Shown here piece by piece: positions 25,715 to 34,242 of a stretch of DNA of 64,000 nucleotides (position 1 is its first letter; each line of letters opens with the position of its first letter). Source of the stretch: Hymenobacter perfusus (lineage in GTDB: Bacteria; Bacteroidota; Bacteroidia; Cytophagales; Hymenobacteraceae); contig NZ_RWIU01000009.1 in NCBI RefSeq assembly GCF_003944765.1, positions 1 through 64,000 of the forward strand. The letters are read 5' to 3'. Made by a program: the position numbers and the translations under genes. The notes beneath the pieces were generated by a model. The model saw nothing but the letters and a program-made list of their open reading frames with translations, did not search any database and was not told the origin of the DNA.

Positions 25715-25843
25715 GTTGACTACACGTTGACGGCCTCTGTATTATCCTGCTTTCCCAGCGTTTCGGACAAAGTGACCGACGTGCAGAGTTGGCGCAATTT
25801 TCGGCAATACGGAGTCGTCCCGGATGAAAACCCGGGACGCGTG

Positions 25844-25851
25844 TACTTTTG
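25844..25851 (+). promoter_or_regulatory. -7 element of trxB (TACTTTTG)
   Basis: Exact consensus match, 56 bp before the start chosen for trxB. Confidence 0.65.
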
Positions 25852-25907
25852 CATCCCAACATTAACCCTTCATGGCGCTAGCGGAAGCTTCCGCCACCTT
25901 CTCCTGT

Positions 25908-26855
25908 ATGGCGACTACCACTCCGGAACACATTAAGTGTCTGATTATTGGCTCCGGCCCAGCCGGCTACACGGCGGCTATTTACGCGGCCCGCGCCAAC
26001 CTCAACCCCGTGATGTACCAGGGCCTGCAGCCCGGCGGCCAACTCACGATTACCAACGACGTCGAGAATTTTCCGGGCTACCCCGACGGTATCATGGGCC
26101 CCGAAATGATGGAGGACCTGAAAAAGCAGGCCGCTCGTTTCGGTACCGATATCCGCTATGGCATTGCCACCTCGGTGGACTTCTCGGGCCACCCGCACCG
26201 CGTGATAGTGGATGAGAAGGTGGAGCTGACGGCTGATACCATCATCATTGCCACGGGTGCCTCGGCCAAGTGGCTGGGGCTGCCCTCGGAGCAGCGCCTG
26301 AACGGCTCGGGCGTATCGGCCTGTGCCGTGTGCGACGGGTTCTTTTACCGCGGTAAGGACGTGGCTATTGTGGGTGCCGGCGACACGGCGGCCGAGGAGG
26401 CTACCTACCTCGCCAACCTGTGCAACAAAGTGTACATGATTGTGCGGAAAGGGGAGATGCGCGCCTCAAAAATCATGCAGAAGCGCGTGACCGACAACCC
26501 CAAGATTGAAGTGCTCTGGAACACGGTAACCGACGAAATACTGGGTGAGCACGCCGTGGATGGCGCCCGTGTGAAAAACGTGCTCGACGGCACCACCCGC
26601 GACTTGGCCATTGAGGGCTTCTTCGTGGCCATCGGCCACGACCCAAACTCGAAAATCTTCCAGCCCTACCTGCACCACGACGAGCAGGGCTACCTGAAAA
26701 CCATTCCCGGCACGGCCAAAACCAACGTGGACGGCGTATTCGCCTGCGGCGACGTGCAGGACTTCACCTACCGCCAGGCCGTAACGGCCGCCGGCTCCGG
26801 CTGCATGGCCGCCCTCGATGCCGAGCGGTATCTGGCTGCTTTGGGCGACCATTAG
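25908..26855 (+). CDS. trxB: Thioredoxin-disulfide reductase
   Basis: 315 residues from ATG 25908, matching the family length; an in-frame ATG at 25872 would add 12 residues (MALAEASATFSC) that are not part of the FAD fold. The FAD dinucleotide motif is GSGPAGYTAAIYAARA. The redox pair is CAVC in GVSACAVCDGFFY, the NADPH motif is VAIVGAGDTAAEEATYL, and the FAD-binding C-terminal motif is GVFACGDVQDFTYRQAVTAAGSG. The product keeps thioredoxin reduced using NADPH. It is monocistronic by appearance. Confidence 0.95.
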   Translation: MATTTPEHIKCLIIGSGPAGYTAAIYAARANLNPVMYQGLQPGGQLTITNDVENFPGYPDGIMGPEMMEDLKKQAARFGTDIRYGIATSVDFSGHPHRVIVDEKVELTADTIIIATGASAKWLGLPSEQRLNGSGVSACAVCDGFFYRGKDVAIVGAGDTAAEEATYLANLCNKVYMIVRKGEMRASKIMQKRVTDNPKIEVLWNTVTDEILGEHAVDGARVKNVLDGTTRDLAIEGFFVAIGHDPNSKIFQPYLHHDEQGYLKTIPGTAKTNVDGVFACGDVQDFTYRQAVTAAGSGCMAALDAERYLAALGDH

Positions 26856-26968
26856 GTGAAATGGTGAGTTAGTGATTTAGTGAGTTCGACGCCAAACACT
26901 ATTCAAGGTGGCTGTGCGTTCAACCCGCTAAATCACTACCTCACTACCTCACTATTTCACCATTTCAC
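26856..26968. repeat. Intergenic inverted-repeat pair between trxB and the M23 gene
   Basis: 26856-26884, starting right after the trxB stop, and 26940-26968 pair at 25 of 29 positions. The arms are made of the short words TAGTGA/GGTGA on one side and TCACTA/TCACC on the other. The spacer is 55 nt. Confidence 0.85.
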
Positions 26969-26972
26969 TGTT

Positions 26973-28121
26973 TTGCCCTTGCTGCATTTTTTGAAAACAT
27001 GGCTGCTGCCGCTGCTACTGATCGGGCTGTTTGTAGGCTTGCCCGGCCAGCTGTTGGCCCAGCGCCGCAAAGTGCCGGAACCGAAGGCGAAAGCCGGTTC
27101 GGCCGGCAAGCGGAGCGACTTTTTTCGGATTAAGTCGCCCACTATCCGCTACGTGCGGCCCGATACCACCATTCTCATTGAAACGGAGGAACTGCCCGAT
27201 GAGGGCTCCGACGCGGCCAAATCCATCTTCTTCAACCCCGCTAAAAAGCTCTCTATCGTGAGCGAGGATACGTCCACGCTCAATGAGGGGGAGCAGCATA
27301 TTGTGGAGATGAAGGAGGAAGTGCAGATTGATTCCTCCTGGATTCAGGTGGCCGGCTACTACGCCATCTGGGATACGCACAACATCAACCCATACCGGGT
27401 GGATGGCCGCCGCATCAAGGATACGCTAAACCTGAAACTGACGGAACCGGATCGGCAGCGCTACGCTAAAATGCCGCTGGTGAAAACTCCCATGACATCG
27501 GACTTCGGCTTTCGGGGCTACCGCTGGCACTACGGCGTAGACCTCGACCTGGAAACCGGTGACTCGGTAAAGGCCGCCTTCGACGGCGTGGTACGCATTG
27601 TGAAGTGGGACGGCTCTGGCTACGGTAATTACGTGCTCATCCGCCACTACAACGGCATCGAAACGCTCTACGGACACATGCAGAAGTCCCTGGTAACGCC
27701 GGGTACGTTCGTGAAGGCCGGGCAGTTAATTGGCCGGGGCGGCAGTACGGGCCGCAGCAGCGGCTCGCATCTGCACTTTGAGGTGCGCTATGAGGGCAAC
27801 CCCATCGACCCGGAGCAGATGTACGACTTCCCGGATTACCGGCTCATCAAGGACAACTTCCAGATTACCTCCGGCCTGTTTGCCTACTACAGCAAGTCGC
27901 TGAAGTACCGGGGCGGGAGCGTGCCGGGCGCCGCTACGCGCAGTGCTAGCAGCAGCAGCGCCAAGCCCACACAGGCCCGGCGTATCGTTAGCCACAAAAT
28001 CCGCAGCGGTGATACGCTGTCGGAAATTGCCGATAAATACGGCGTGTCGCAGGCCCAAATCCGGCGCCTGAACGGCGGCACCGCCGTGCTGCGCGTGGGC
28101 CGGACGCTGCGCATCAAGTAA
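26973..28121 (+). CDS. M23 family metallopeptidase with C-terminal LysM domain
   Basis: The start is uncertain: the frame is open from GTG 26880, but that part runs through the inverted repeat. TTG 26973 begins a clean signal peptide (LPLLHFLKTWLLPLLLIGLF, ending QLLAQ), giving 382 residues. The M23/LytM domain (about 175-290) shows the zinc motif WHYGVDLDLETGD and GSHLHFEVRYEG, with YGHM between. A LysM motif closes the protein (IRSGDTLSEIADKYGVSQAQIRRLNG). It is a periplasmic or cell-surface protein that probably cleaves or binds peptidoglycan during wall remodelling. The ATG at 26999 is out of frame. Confidence 0.85.
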   Translation: MPLLHFLKTWLLPLLLIGLFVGLPGQLLAQRRKVPEPKAKAGSAGKRSDFFRIKSPTIRYVRPDTTILIETEELPDEGSDAAKSIFFNPAKKLSIVSEDTSTLNEGEQHIVEMKEEVQIDSSWIQVAGYYAIWDTHNINPYRVDGRRIKDTLNLKLTEPDRQRYAKMPLVKTPMTSDFGFRGYRWHYGVDLDLETGDSVKAAFDGVVRIVKWDGSGYGNYVLIRHYNGIETLYGHMQKSLVTPGTFVKAGQLIGRGGSTGRSSGSHLHFEVRYEGNPIDPEQMYDFPDYRLIKDNFQITSGLFAYYSKSLKYRGGSVPGAATRSASSSSAKPTQARRIVSHKIRSGDTLSEIADKYGVSQAQIRRLNGGTAVLRVGRTLRIK

Positions 28122-28129
28122 ATAGCGTA

Positions 28130-28201
28130 ATAGCGGGATGGTTAACTGGTTGGTCGTTCAACGCATCGTCGGAACAGCCAACGGGTTAACCATTCAGCTA
28201 T
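28130..28201. repeat. Intergenic inverted-repeat pair upstream of bshB1
   Basis: 28130-28159 and 28172-28201 pair at 24 of 30 positions (ATAGC, ATGGTTAAC, GTTGG and GTTC blocks). The loop is 12 nt. It fills the gap between the M23 gene and bshB1. Confidence 0.85.
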
Positions 28202-28217
28202 GTAACCATCCAAGCAG

Positions 28218-28937
28218 ATGAAACTAGATATTCTGGCCCTGGGGGCGCACCCCGATGATGTAGAAATGTCGGCGGCCGGTACGCTGCTGGCGGCGGCGGC
28301 GGCGGGTAAGAAAATCGGCATTGTTGATTTTACCCGGGGCGAGCTGGGCACGCGCGGCACGCCCGTTACCCGCGCCCAGGAGGCCGAGGTGGCCAGTCGG
28401 ATTCTGGGCCTGCACGCCCGCGAAAATCTGGGGTTGCCCGATGGCTTCTTCCGCAACGACCGGGAGCACCAGCTGCCCCTGATTGCGGCCCTGCGGCGCT
28501 ACCAGCCCGATGTGGTACTCTGCAACGCCATTACGGACCGCCACCCCGACCACGGCCGGGGCGCACAGCTGGCTTCGGATGCCTGTTTCCTGAGTGGCCT
28601 GCGCATGATTGAAACCCTTGGCGAGGACGGCCAGCCGCAACTGCCCTGGCGCCCCCGCGTGGTGTATCACTACATCCAGGACCGCCAGCTGCCGTCGGAT
28701 TTTGTGGTGGACATTACGCCACACTGGACGAAGAAGTGGGAGTCTATTCAGGCGTATCAAACCCAGTTCTTCAACCCCGACCTCGACCAGCCCCAAACCT
28801 ACCTGTCCAGCCAGGAGTTTGGTAAGTTTATGGAAGCCCGCGCCCGCGAATTCGGCCACCTGATCGGGGTGGAGTTCGGGGAAGGTTTTACGCGGCAGCG
28901 GCCCGTAGGTGTGCGCGATATTACGGAGTTGCTATAG
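28218..28937 (+). CDS. bshB1: BshB1-type bacillithiol biosynthesis deacetylase
   Basis: 239 residues. The zinc motif GAHPDDVEMSAAGTL opens the protein, followed by DFTRGELGTRGT, NLGLPDGFF and DRHPDHGRGAQLASDACFLSG, all typical of the LmbE-like BshB1 group. It removes the acetyl group from GlcNAc-malate to give GlcN-malate, the second step of bacillithiol synthesis. bshA and bshC are not in the window. It begins shortly after the inverted-repeat pair. Confidence 0.93.
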   Translation: MKLDILALGAHPDDVEMSAAGTLLAAAAAGKKIGIVDFTRGELGTRGTPVTRAQEAEVASRILGLHARENLGLPDGFFRNDREHQLPLIAALRRYQPDVVLCNAITDRHPDHGRGAQLASDACFLSGLRMIETLGEDGQPQLPWRPRVVYHYIQDRQLPSDFVVDITPHWTKKWESIQAYQTQFFNPDLDQPQTYLSSQEFGKFMEARAREFGHLIGVEFGEGFTRQRPVGVRDITELL

Positions 28938-28984
28938 TAGGGGCAGCTTTCGGAAAGCTAAAACTTCTTCAGAAATGGGAAAGA

Positions 28985-29079
28985 ACGTCATTCCGGGCCT
29001 GCGAGGAATCTCGCGGGCTGACGTCAGCAGTGCTACGGCACCCTTCGCTCGTCATTCCTCCGCAAGCACAGAATAACGG
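28985..29079. repeat. REP-like element (GTCATTCC...GGAATCTCGCGG family)
   Basis: CGTCATTCCG and CGTCATTCCTC flank the words GAGGAATCTCGCGGG and CCCTTCGCTC. The same vocabulary recurs at 34766 and 37265 in this window. Confidence 0.5.
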
Positions 29080-29148
29080 GCGGCTTGACAGTTACCCCCC
29101 CCAAACGATTCTCTCATAACTACTCCGCAGGTACTGCCTCGGCACTGC

Positions 29149-29179
29149 AAGAGCCCGGTCCTCCAAGGCCGGGCTCTTT
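29149..29179 (+). terminator. Terminator hairpin downstream of bshB1
   Basis: Perfect 10-bp stem AAGAGCCCGG/CCGGGCTCTT with a 10-nt loop, followed by TG. It lies 210 bp after the bshB1 stop. Confidence 0.65.
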
Positions 29180-29428
29180 GTATGAAATCCAGTCGAAATA
29201 CGATAATTGGTGGAGCGTATGAGATAAGTTAAAAGTCTGATGATGGAAAGCATAAACCATCTCTGCCAGACTTGAATGGTGTTTTGGGAAAAAATAAAAA
29301 GTCTGATAAGCAAATGATTTGCAATGGCTCTTCCGCTGCCAATCTGCTACTTCGGGCATCCCTTCTGCATCGGTTACTCTTCAGGGTCGGCAGGAGGGGA
29401 GTTGCCTCATCTCATTTTCTCGGACCCC

Positions 29429-30121
29429 ATGAATCGTGTGCCTGCTCGCTTGCCGCTTTGGTTGAAACTGGCCTTTACCGCCTTCCTGCTGGTGATGGTG
29501 CCGGTGTACTGGGTGAATTATGGTCCCACCAACTTCCTGTACTTCTGCGACGTGTCGTTGCTGCTGTGCCTAGTCAGCGTCTGGACGGAGCGCCGTTTGC
29601 CGGCCTCCATGGCCGCCGTGGGCATCCTGCTGCCCCAGGTGCTGTGGTGCGCCGATTTTGTGGGGGAGCTGTGCGGCCACCATTTGCTGGGCATGACGTC
29701 CTATATGTTCGATGAAAACCGCTCGTTGTTCCTGCGCGGCCTCTCATTCTTCCACGGCTGGCTGCCCTTCCTCATCCTGTTCCTGGTGAAGCGCCTGGGC
29801 TACGACCGGCGCGCCCTGCCGGCCTGGACGCTGCTGGCCTGGGGCCTGTGCCTAGTGGCCTACTTCTGGCTGCCGCCGGCCGGGGCCGCCGTGCCCGACC
29901 CCAAGATTCCGGTAAACATCAACTACGTGTTCGGCTTCGACGATGCCCACCCCCAGACCTGGCTGCCTGCCCCACTCTACCTCCTGGGCTGGATGCTGAC
30001 GCTGCTGCTCGTTATCTACCTGCCCACGCACTGGGCGCTGCGCCGCTGGCTGGCCCCGAAGTCGGCACCGGGGCAGGCAACGGCAGAGTACCCGGTTAGG
30101 TTGGCGCTGAAGCAGGCCTAA
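29429..30121 (+). CDS. Multi-pass membrane protein of unknown function
   Basis: 230 residues from ATG 29429 (MNRVPARLPLWLKLAF). The open frame continues upstream to 29324, but that part lacks membrane character. About six hydrophobic segments are visible, around KLAFTAFLLVMVPVYWV, FLYFCDVSLLLCLVSV, AAVGILLPQVLWCADF, FFHGWLPFLILFLV, LLAWGLCLVAYFWL and LYLLGWMLTLLLVIYL. Polar stretches such as NINYVFGFDDAHPQTWL join them. I do not recognise a characterised family. It is followed 35 bp later by a small hypothetical gene in the same direction. Confidence 0.65.
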   Translation: MNRVPARLPLWLKLAFTAFLLVMVPVYWVNYGPTNFLYFCDVSLLLCLVSVWTERRLPASMAAVGILLPQVLWCADFVGELCGHHLLGMTSYMFDENRSLFLRGLSFFHGWLPFLILFLVKRLGYDRRALPAWTLLAWGLCLVAYFWLPPAGAAVPDPKIPVNINYVFGFDDAHPQTWLPAPLYLLGWMLTLLLVIYLPTHWALRRWLAPKSAPGQATAEYPVRLALKQA

Positions 30122-30156
30122 GCTTCGATGATTTCTCTTCGGTACACTATCTTGTT

Positions 30157-30609
30157 ATGAAAATCACGCGCCTTACTGCTTCCTTTACCCGGCTATTTCT
30201 GATGTCTATCCTCGGTCCTGAGCAACTCCCGGACGCCACCGCCCAGCCCGCTCCCGGCCGCCGCCAGCGCCTGGCCGGGGCGGCGGCTACTACCGCCACC
30301 CAGCTGCTGCCGTTGCTCAAGCTGCTCGATACCATCCAGCCCCAGGTGTGCAGCGACTCGGTGTTTCACCTGCGGCGGCTGAAAATTCAGGCCCACTTCG
30401 CGGAGGTGCGCCAGGAAATGCGGGCGGAGCGGCCCCGGCGGCAGGCCCTGCAGTTCGCCCTCCACGCCCTCACCGAGCTGGTACGAGAAGAAGCCCGCGA
30501 CATCAGCCGCGACGAGTTGCAGCAAGCCGCCAAAGAAGTTGTGCTGGCCACCCTCAAGAATGCGCCGGCCCTGGTGAACGTAGCCAATCAGGCGCGGTTG
30601 CTAGCGTAA
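30157..30609 (+). CDS. Hypothetical helical protein
   Basis: 150 residues from ATG 30157; ATG 30202 (MSILGPEQLPDATAQ) is an alternative start that drops a basic N-terminus. It is rich in Arg, Ala, Leu and Gln, with an Ala/Pro linker followed by amphipathic helices. No family, signal peptide or catalytic motif is recognised. It lies just after the membrane protein gene and may be co-transcribed. Confidence 0.5.
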   Translation: MKITRLTASFTRLFLMSILGPEQLPDATAQPAPGRRQRLAGAAATTATQLLPLLKLLDTIQPQVCSDSVFHLRRLKIQAHFAEVRQEMRAERPRRQALQFALHALTELVREEARDISRDELQQAAKEVVLATLKNAPALVNVANQARLLA

Positions 30610-30811
30610 GGAGGTGCAGGCCTTTGTATGGAGAAGCCTACGTGTTCTTTGAACTAACACTCTATACAACAGACTTAAAATTGCAAGCGCAGTATGGCAT
30701 AACGCCTCGCTGCTCTTACGGTATATTCGTGTCTTAACACAAGCACTCAAGCCAATTGGCTTTCGAGGCGGAGTTTTGTTTACCCTGTATATTTAACGAC
30801 GTTACTCCTCA

Positions 30812-31309
30812 ATGTCCGCCGATAACGCTGTCCTACAAAACAAAGGCTTACAATTGCTGAGCTATTACAATTTGATAGGTGGCATTGCTGGTCTGTTTAT
30901 CCTGGCATTTCATCTACCTGAGCTGAGCGAATCAGCCCTAAAGGTTGGTGGCGGGCTATACGCGGCATTGTCCTTCGGGCTCTCCATTCTCTCCTTTGTT
31001 ACATATCAGAAACGGCAGGATCCCACATTGATGGGCGTTATGGCCATTCTGCAATTACCGGTCATTCGGTATGGAGGGCTGAAGTACGTGCTCAGCAACG
31101 GGGTGCTGGCCATCTTTGGCCTTGATGCCTCCAGTAACATAGGACTGACCTTGGATGCCATCTTTGAGGTCAAATTTAGCTTTGCTATAGCCAATCAGGA
31201 AGAGTGGTTTTTTGGCGTAAATGTAGTGCCAGCAATTATACTGTGGTACTTGTTGATGCGCTACAAGCCAACAGATTCGGCAGCAATTACGAAGCCGCGC
31301 AAGGAGTGA
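30812..31309 (+). CDS. Small membrane protein, unknown
   Basis: 165 residues with four likely membrane segments (about 14-33, 44-63, around 72-100, and 136-152). It ends in a charged tail (RYKPTDSAAITKPRKE). No family is recognised. The stretch is more AT-rich than the operons around it. The 200 bp upstream hold no gene and no exact TAnnTTTG element. Confidence 0.55.
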   Translation: MSADNAVLQNKGLQLLSYYNLIGGIAGLFILAFHLPELSESALKVGGGLYAALSFGLSILSFVTYQKRQDPTLMGVMAILQLPVIRYGGLKYVLSNGVLAIFGLDASSNIGLTLDAIFEVKFSFAIANQEEWFFGVNVVPAIILWYLLMRYKPTDSAAITKPRKE

Positions 31310-31448
31310 TGCCCGCCAGAATTTTCTGCACCGGCCGGCTCCCAAAACGGTGTGGTACGGCACCCGTTAGATCTAAGATGAACGGCAGAAAAAGCACGCC
31401 GAAAAAAAAATTACCCGTACCCATGCGTTACCAGGCGTAACAATGCCG

Positions 31449-31456
31449 TAGTTTTG
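31449..31456 (+). promoter_or_regulatory. -7 element TAGTTTTG upstream of the pyrB leader
   Basis: Exact consensus match 340 bp before pyrB, with a strong terminator in between. Confidence 0.6.
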
Positions 31457-31460
31457 CAGC

Positions 31461-31633
31461 ATGCTTCAACCCCAAAACCTGTTGATGAAGCGTGGAACCC
31501 TGCCCGGCAAGGACCCGCGAGTGGACCAGATGGTCTGCACCGCCATCGGTTTTTCCGATTTTGCCGCTGCTGTTTCCGTTATTTTTTCTGCCTGTTGCCC
31601 CGCCACCGTTTCGGATTCCGAAACGGTTTTTTT
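31461..31633 (+). ncRNA. Candidate pyrB attenuator leader or small RNA
   Basis: A transcript from the -7 element at 31449 would run about 170 nt to the intrinsic terminator at 31605-31633. Inside it a small hairpin ATCGG-TTTTT-CCGAT (31545-31559) is visible. The only frame (from 31461) is read through by the terminator and looks non-coding. It could be a pyrimidine-sensing leader of pyrBC or an independent small RNA. Confidence 0.4.
31605..31633 (+). terminator. Strong intrinsic terminator ahead of pyrB
   Basis: ACCGTTTCGG-ATT-CCGAAACGGT, a perfect 10-bp stem, followed by seven T. It lies 164 bp before the pyrB ATG, with no gene between its upstream promoter and itself. Confidence 0.88.
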
Positions 31634-31796
31634 ATGCCCATTCGGTTCGTCGGACGCTGACCTCCCGCCCAACGCGCGACGGTGGCCCGCACCCCGGCTG
31701 CCACGGGTAGCCGGTTTCTGCGGCCCAGAGAATAGCCGATAAGAATGCCCATTGGCCTTGTTTAGTCCGACAACCTCACTTTTCCTCCACTCCGGT

Positions 31797-32777
31797 ATGG
31801 CACGTAAAGACCTCCTTGACATTGCATCCCTTCACCGGGAGGAAATCGAGTTTTTGCTCGACCAGTCCACGTCCTTCAAAAAACTGTTCACCCGCTCGGT
31901 GAAGAAAATCCCCGCTCTGGAGGGCAAGTCGGTGCTTATGCTGTTCTACGAGGCCAGCACCCGCACGCATTCTTCCTTCGAGGTAGCCGCCAAACGCCTC
32001 TCGGCAGAGGTCACGAACTTCGACGTGGCTCATTCCTCCATCACCAAGGGCGAGTCGGTGCGCGAAACGATTGAGACGCTGCAGGCCATGCGCACCGACT
32101 ACATCGTGGTGCGCCACGGCCACCCCGGGCTGCCCGCCATGATTGCCCGCCAAACCACGGCCTCCGTCATCAATGCCGGCGACGGGGCCCACGAGCATCC
32201 CACCCAAGCGTTGCTGGACGCCTTCACTATCAAGGAAAAATTCCCCGACCCCCGGGGTAAGAAAGTCCTCATTATCGGGGATATCCTCCATTCCCGCGTG
32301 GCGCGCTCCACCAGCACGCTGCTGCAGAAGCTGGGCGTGGAGGTGGCGTACCTCGGGCCGGGCTCCCTGGTGCCCAAGTACGGCCCGGCCACCATCCCTC
32401 GCTTCACCAACTACGAAGCCGCCATGGCCTGGGCGCCCGATGTGGTGTACCTGCTGCGCGTGCAGATGGAGCGTCAGGACGTGCAGTTTTTTCCCAACGT
32501 CCGCGAGTACCACCGGGTCTACGGCATCACCACCGCCCGGCTGGCGGAAATCCGCGACAAGGGCCTCTACATCATGCACCCCGGCCCCGTGAACCGGGGC
32601 GTGGAACTGTGCGACGCCGTCATGGACTACGAGCGTAGCCTCATCACCAACCAAGTCGAAAACGGCATTTCCATCCGCATGGCCGTGCTCGATTGGCTCA
32701 CGCCGGGCGGGGATTTCCCGAAGCAGGAAGCCTATGACGCCCGGCAGGGTGCGGGCTCAACGCTGCTCATGCCCTAG
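31797..32777 (+). CDS. pyrB: Aspartate carbamoyltransferase catalytic subunit
   Basis: 326 residues from ATG 31797 (MARKDLLDIASLHREEI); the frame is open upstream to 31752, but that extension is not family-like. The carbamoyl-phosphate motif is YEASTRTHSSFE near 58, followed by SSITKGESVRET, HPTQALLDAFTI near 137 and MHPGPVNRGVE near 262. It makes carbamoyl aspartate, the first committed step of pyrimidine synthesis. There is no pyrI regulatory subunit nearby. pyrC follows 88 bp downstream. Confidence 0.96.
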   Translation: MARKDLLDIASLHREEIEFLLDQSTSFKKLFTRSVKKIPALEGKSVLMLFYEASTRTHSSFEVAAKRLSAEVTNFDVAHSSITKGESVRETIETLQAMRTDYIVVRHGHPGLPAMIARQTTASVINAGDGAHEHPTQALLDAFTIKEKFPDPRGKKVLIIGDILHSRVARSTSTLLQKLGVEVAYLGPGSLVPKYGPATIPRFTNYEAAMAWAPDVVYLLRVQMERQDVQFFPNVREYHRVYGITTARLAEIRDKGLYIMHPGPVNRGVELCDAVMDYERSLITNQVENGISIRMAVLDWLTPGGDFPKQEAYDARQGAGSTLLMP

Positions 32778-32865
32778 TTAGCGGCTGGTGCCGCCCGCGT
32801 AGATTCATCTTCAATAGTTCGAATATTCCACCCACCCCTTGCCGGTTTACCGCACTCCTTCCTCC

Positions 32866-34164
32866 ATGCTCCTCCTTCAAAACGCCCGCATCGCCGCCGA
32901 AAAATCCCCCGTGCTTGTCGAGAGTGACGTGTTGATTGTCGAGGGAATCATTCAGCAAATCGGCAAAAGCCTGCCCATTCCTGAGGGTGCCCGCGTGATT
33001 GATGCGCGGGGCCGGGTGCTGCTGCCGGGTATGTTTGATGCCCACGTCCATTTCCGCGCGCCTGGCTTCGAGAACAAGGAAACCATCACCACGGGCAGCG
33101 AAGCGGCCATCAACGGCGGCATTACCGGCGTAGTGATGATGCCCAACACCCGCCCGGCGCTCGACTCGGCAACGGCCATTGCCACCGTGCTGGACAATGC
33201 CCGGCACCGCGCCCGCATTCCGGTGTACACCTCCGGCTGCGTTACCAAAAACCGCGAGGGCAAGGAGCTGGCCGAAATCGAGGGCATGCACCGGCTCGGC
33301 GTAATTATGCTCACCGACGACGGCGACACCACCGCCGACCCGGCCGTGCTGCTGCGGGCCATGCAGTATGCCACCGAGTTCGGGATGTTTTTCGCCAGCC
33401 ACTGCGAGGTGCCGGAACTGGCCGGGCCGCGCGCCCTCAACGAAGGCGTGATGAGCTACCGACTCGGCATCAAAGGCTCGCCGGCCTGCGCCGAGGAAAT
33501 CATCATCGACCGGGACATCCGCCTGGCCCGGGCGGCGGGCGCGCACGTCCACATCCAGCACGTATCCAGCAAGATGGGCATGGAAACCATCCGCTGGTGG
33601 AAGTCGCGCGGCGACGTGAAGGTGACGGCCGAAGTGATGCCGCATCACCTGCTGTTCACCGACGAGCACATCGGCGACTACGACACCAACTACAAGATGA
33701 ACCCGCCGCTGCGCACCCAGGCCGACTGCGACGCGCTGCTGGAAGGGCTCAAGGAAGGCGTATTCGACATCATTGCCACCGACCACGCCCCGCACACGCC
33801 CTTCGAAAAAGCCCAGGATTTCATCAGCGCGCCCAACGGCATTACCGGCCTGGATACGGCCCTGGTGTCGCTCTACCACTTCTTCGTGGAGCCCGGCAAA
33901 TTCGGGTGGGACCTGGTGGTGAAGCGCTATTCGGCCGAGCCTCGCCGCCTGATGGGCCTGCCGGTCGCCGCCATCGAAGTCGGCCAGGAAGCCAACTGCG
34001 TGTTGTTCGATACCGAGGCCGAAACTGCCTTCACCAAGGAGTTCATGAAATCCAAGTCCCAGAACACGCCCTTCATCAACCAGACGCTGAAAGGGAGTGT
34101 AGATATGGTGATTTTAGGCACCGAAATCCTGCTGGAACGGGAAGCAGCGGTAACTGTCGGCTAG
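32866..34164 (+). CDS. pyrC: Dihydroorotase
   Basis: 432 residues from ATG 32866 (MLLLQNARIAAEKSP). The metal-binding HxH is in MFDAHVHFRAPGFENKE. The later catalytic elements are FASHCEVPE, AHVHIQHVSS, EVMPHHLLFTDEHI, and ATDHAPHTPFEK with its Asp. This is the class I cyclic amidohydrolase form usual in Bacteroidota (often annotated pyrC or allantoinase-like). It closes carbamoyl aspartate to dihydroorotate. It is probably co-transcribed with pyrB. Confidence 0.95.
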   Translation: MLLLQNARIAAEKSPVLVESDVLIVEGIIQQIGKSLPIPEGARVIDARGRVLLPGMFDAHVHFRAPGFENKETITTGSEAAINGGITGVVMMPNTRPALDSATAIATVLDNARHRARIPVYTSGCVTKNREGKELAEIEGMHRLGVIMLTDDGDTTADPAVLLRAMQYATEFGMFFASHCEVPELAGPRALNEGVMSYRLGIKGSPACAEEIIIDRDIRLARAAGAHVHIQHVSSKMGMETIRWWKSRGDVKVTAEVMPHHLLFTDEHIGDYDTNYKMNPPLRTQADCDALLEGLKEGVFDIIATDHAPHTPFEKAQDFISAPNGITGLDTALVSLYHFFVEPGKFGWDLVVKRYSAEPRRLMGLPVAAIEVGQEANCVLFDTEAETAFTKEFMKSKSQNTPFINQTLKGSVDMVILGTEILLEREAAVTVG

Positions 34165-34242
34165 TCGCAATAATAGAACGTCACAGTTCATCCGGCTTCC
34201 GCGCTGCCGAAGTAGCTACATACAAATAGTCTTTCAGCCGCT

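Larger units (their letters stand above)
28938..29428. other. Long non-coding gap with REP-like element and terminator
   Basis: Contains the GTCATTCC-type REP-like stretch at 28985-29079 and a perfect terminator hairpin at 29149. The remaining 250 bp before 29429 are AT-richer and show no gene or clear promoter. Confidence 0.5.

Noticed and set aside
31461..31742. A 93-residue frame in the pyrB leader
   Set aside because: It passes straight through an intrinsic terminator and has no protein character; a leader RNA explains the region better.
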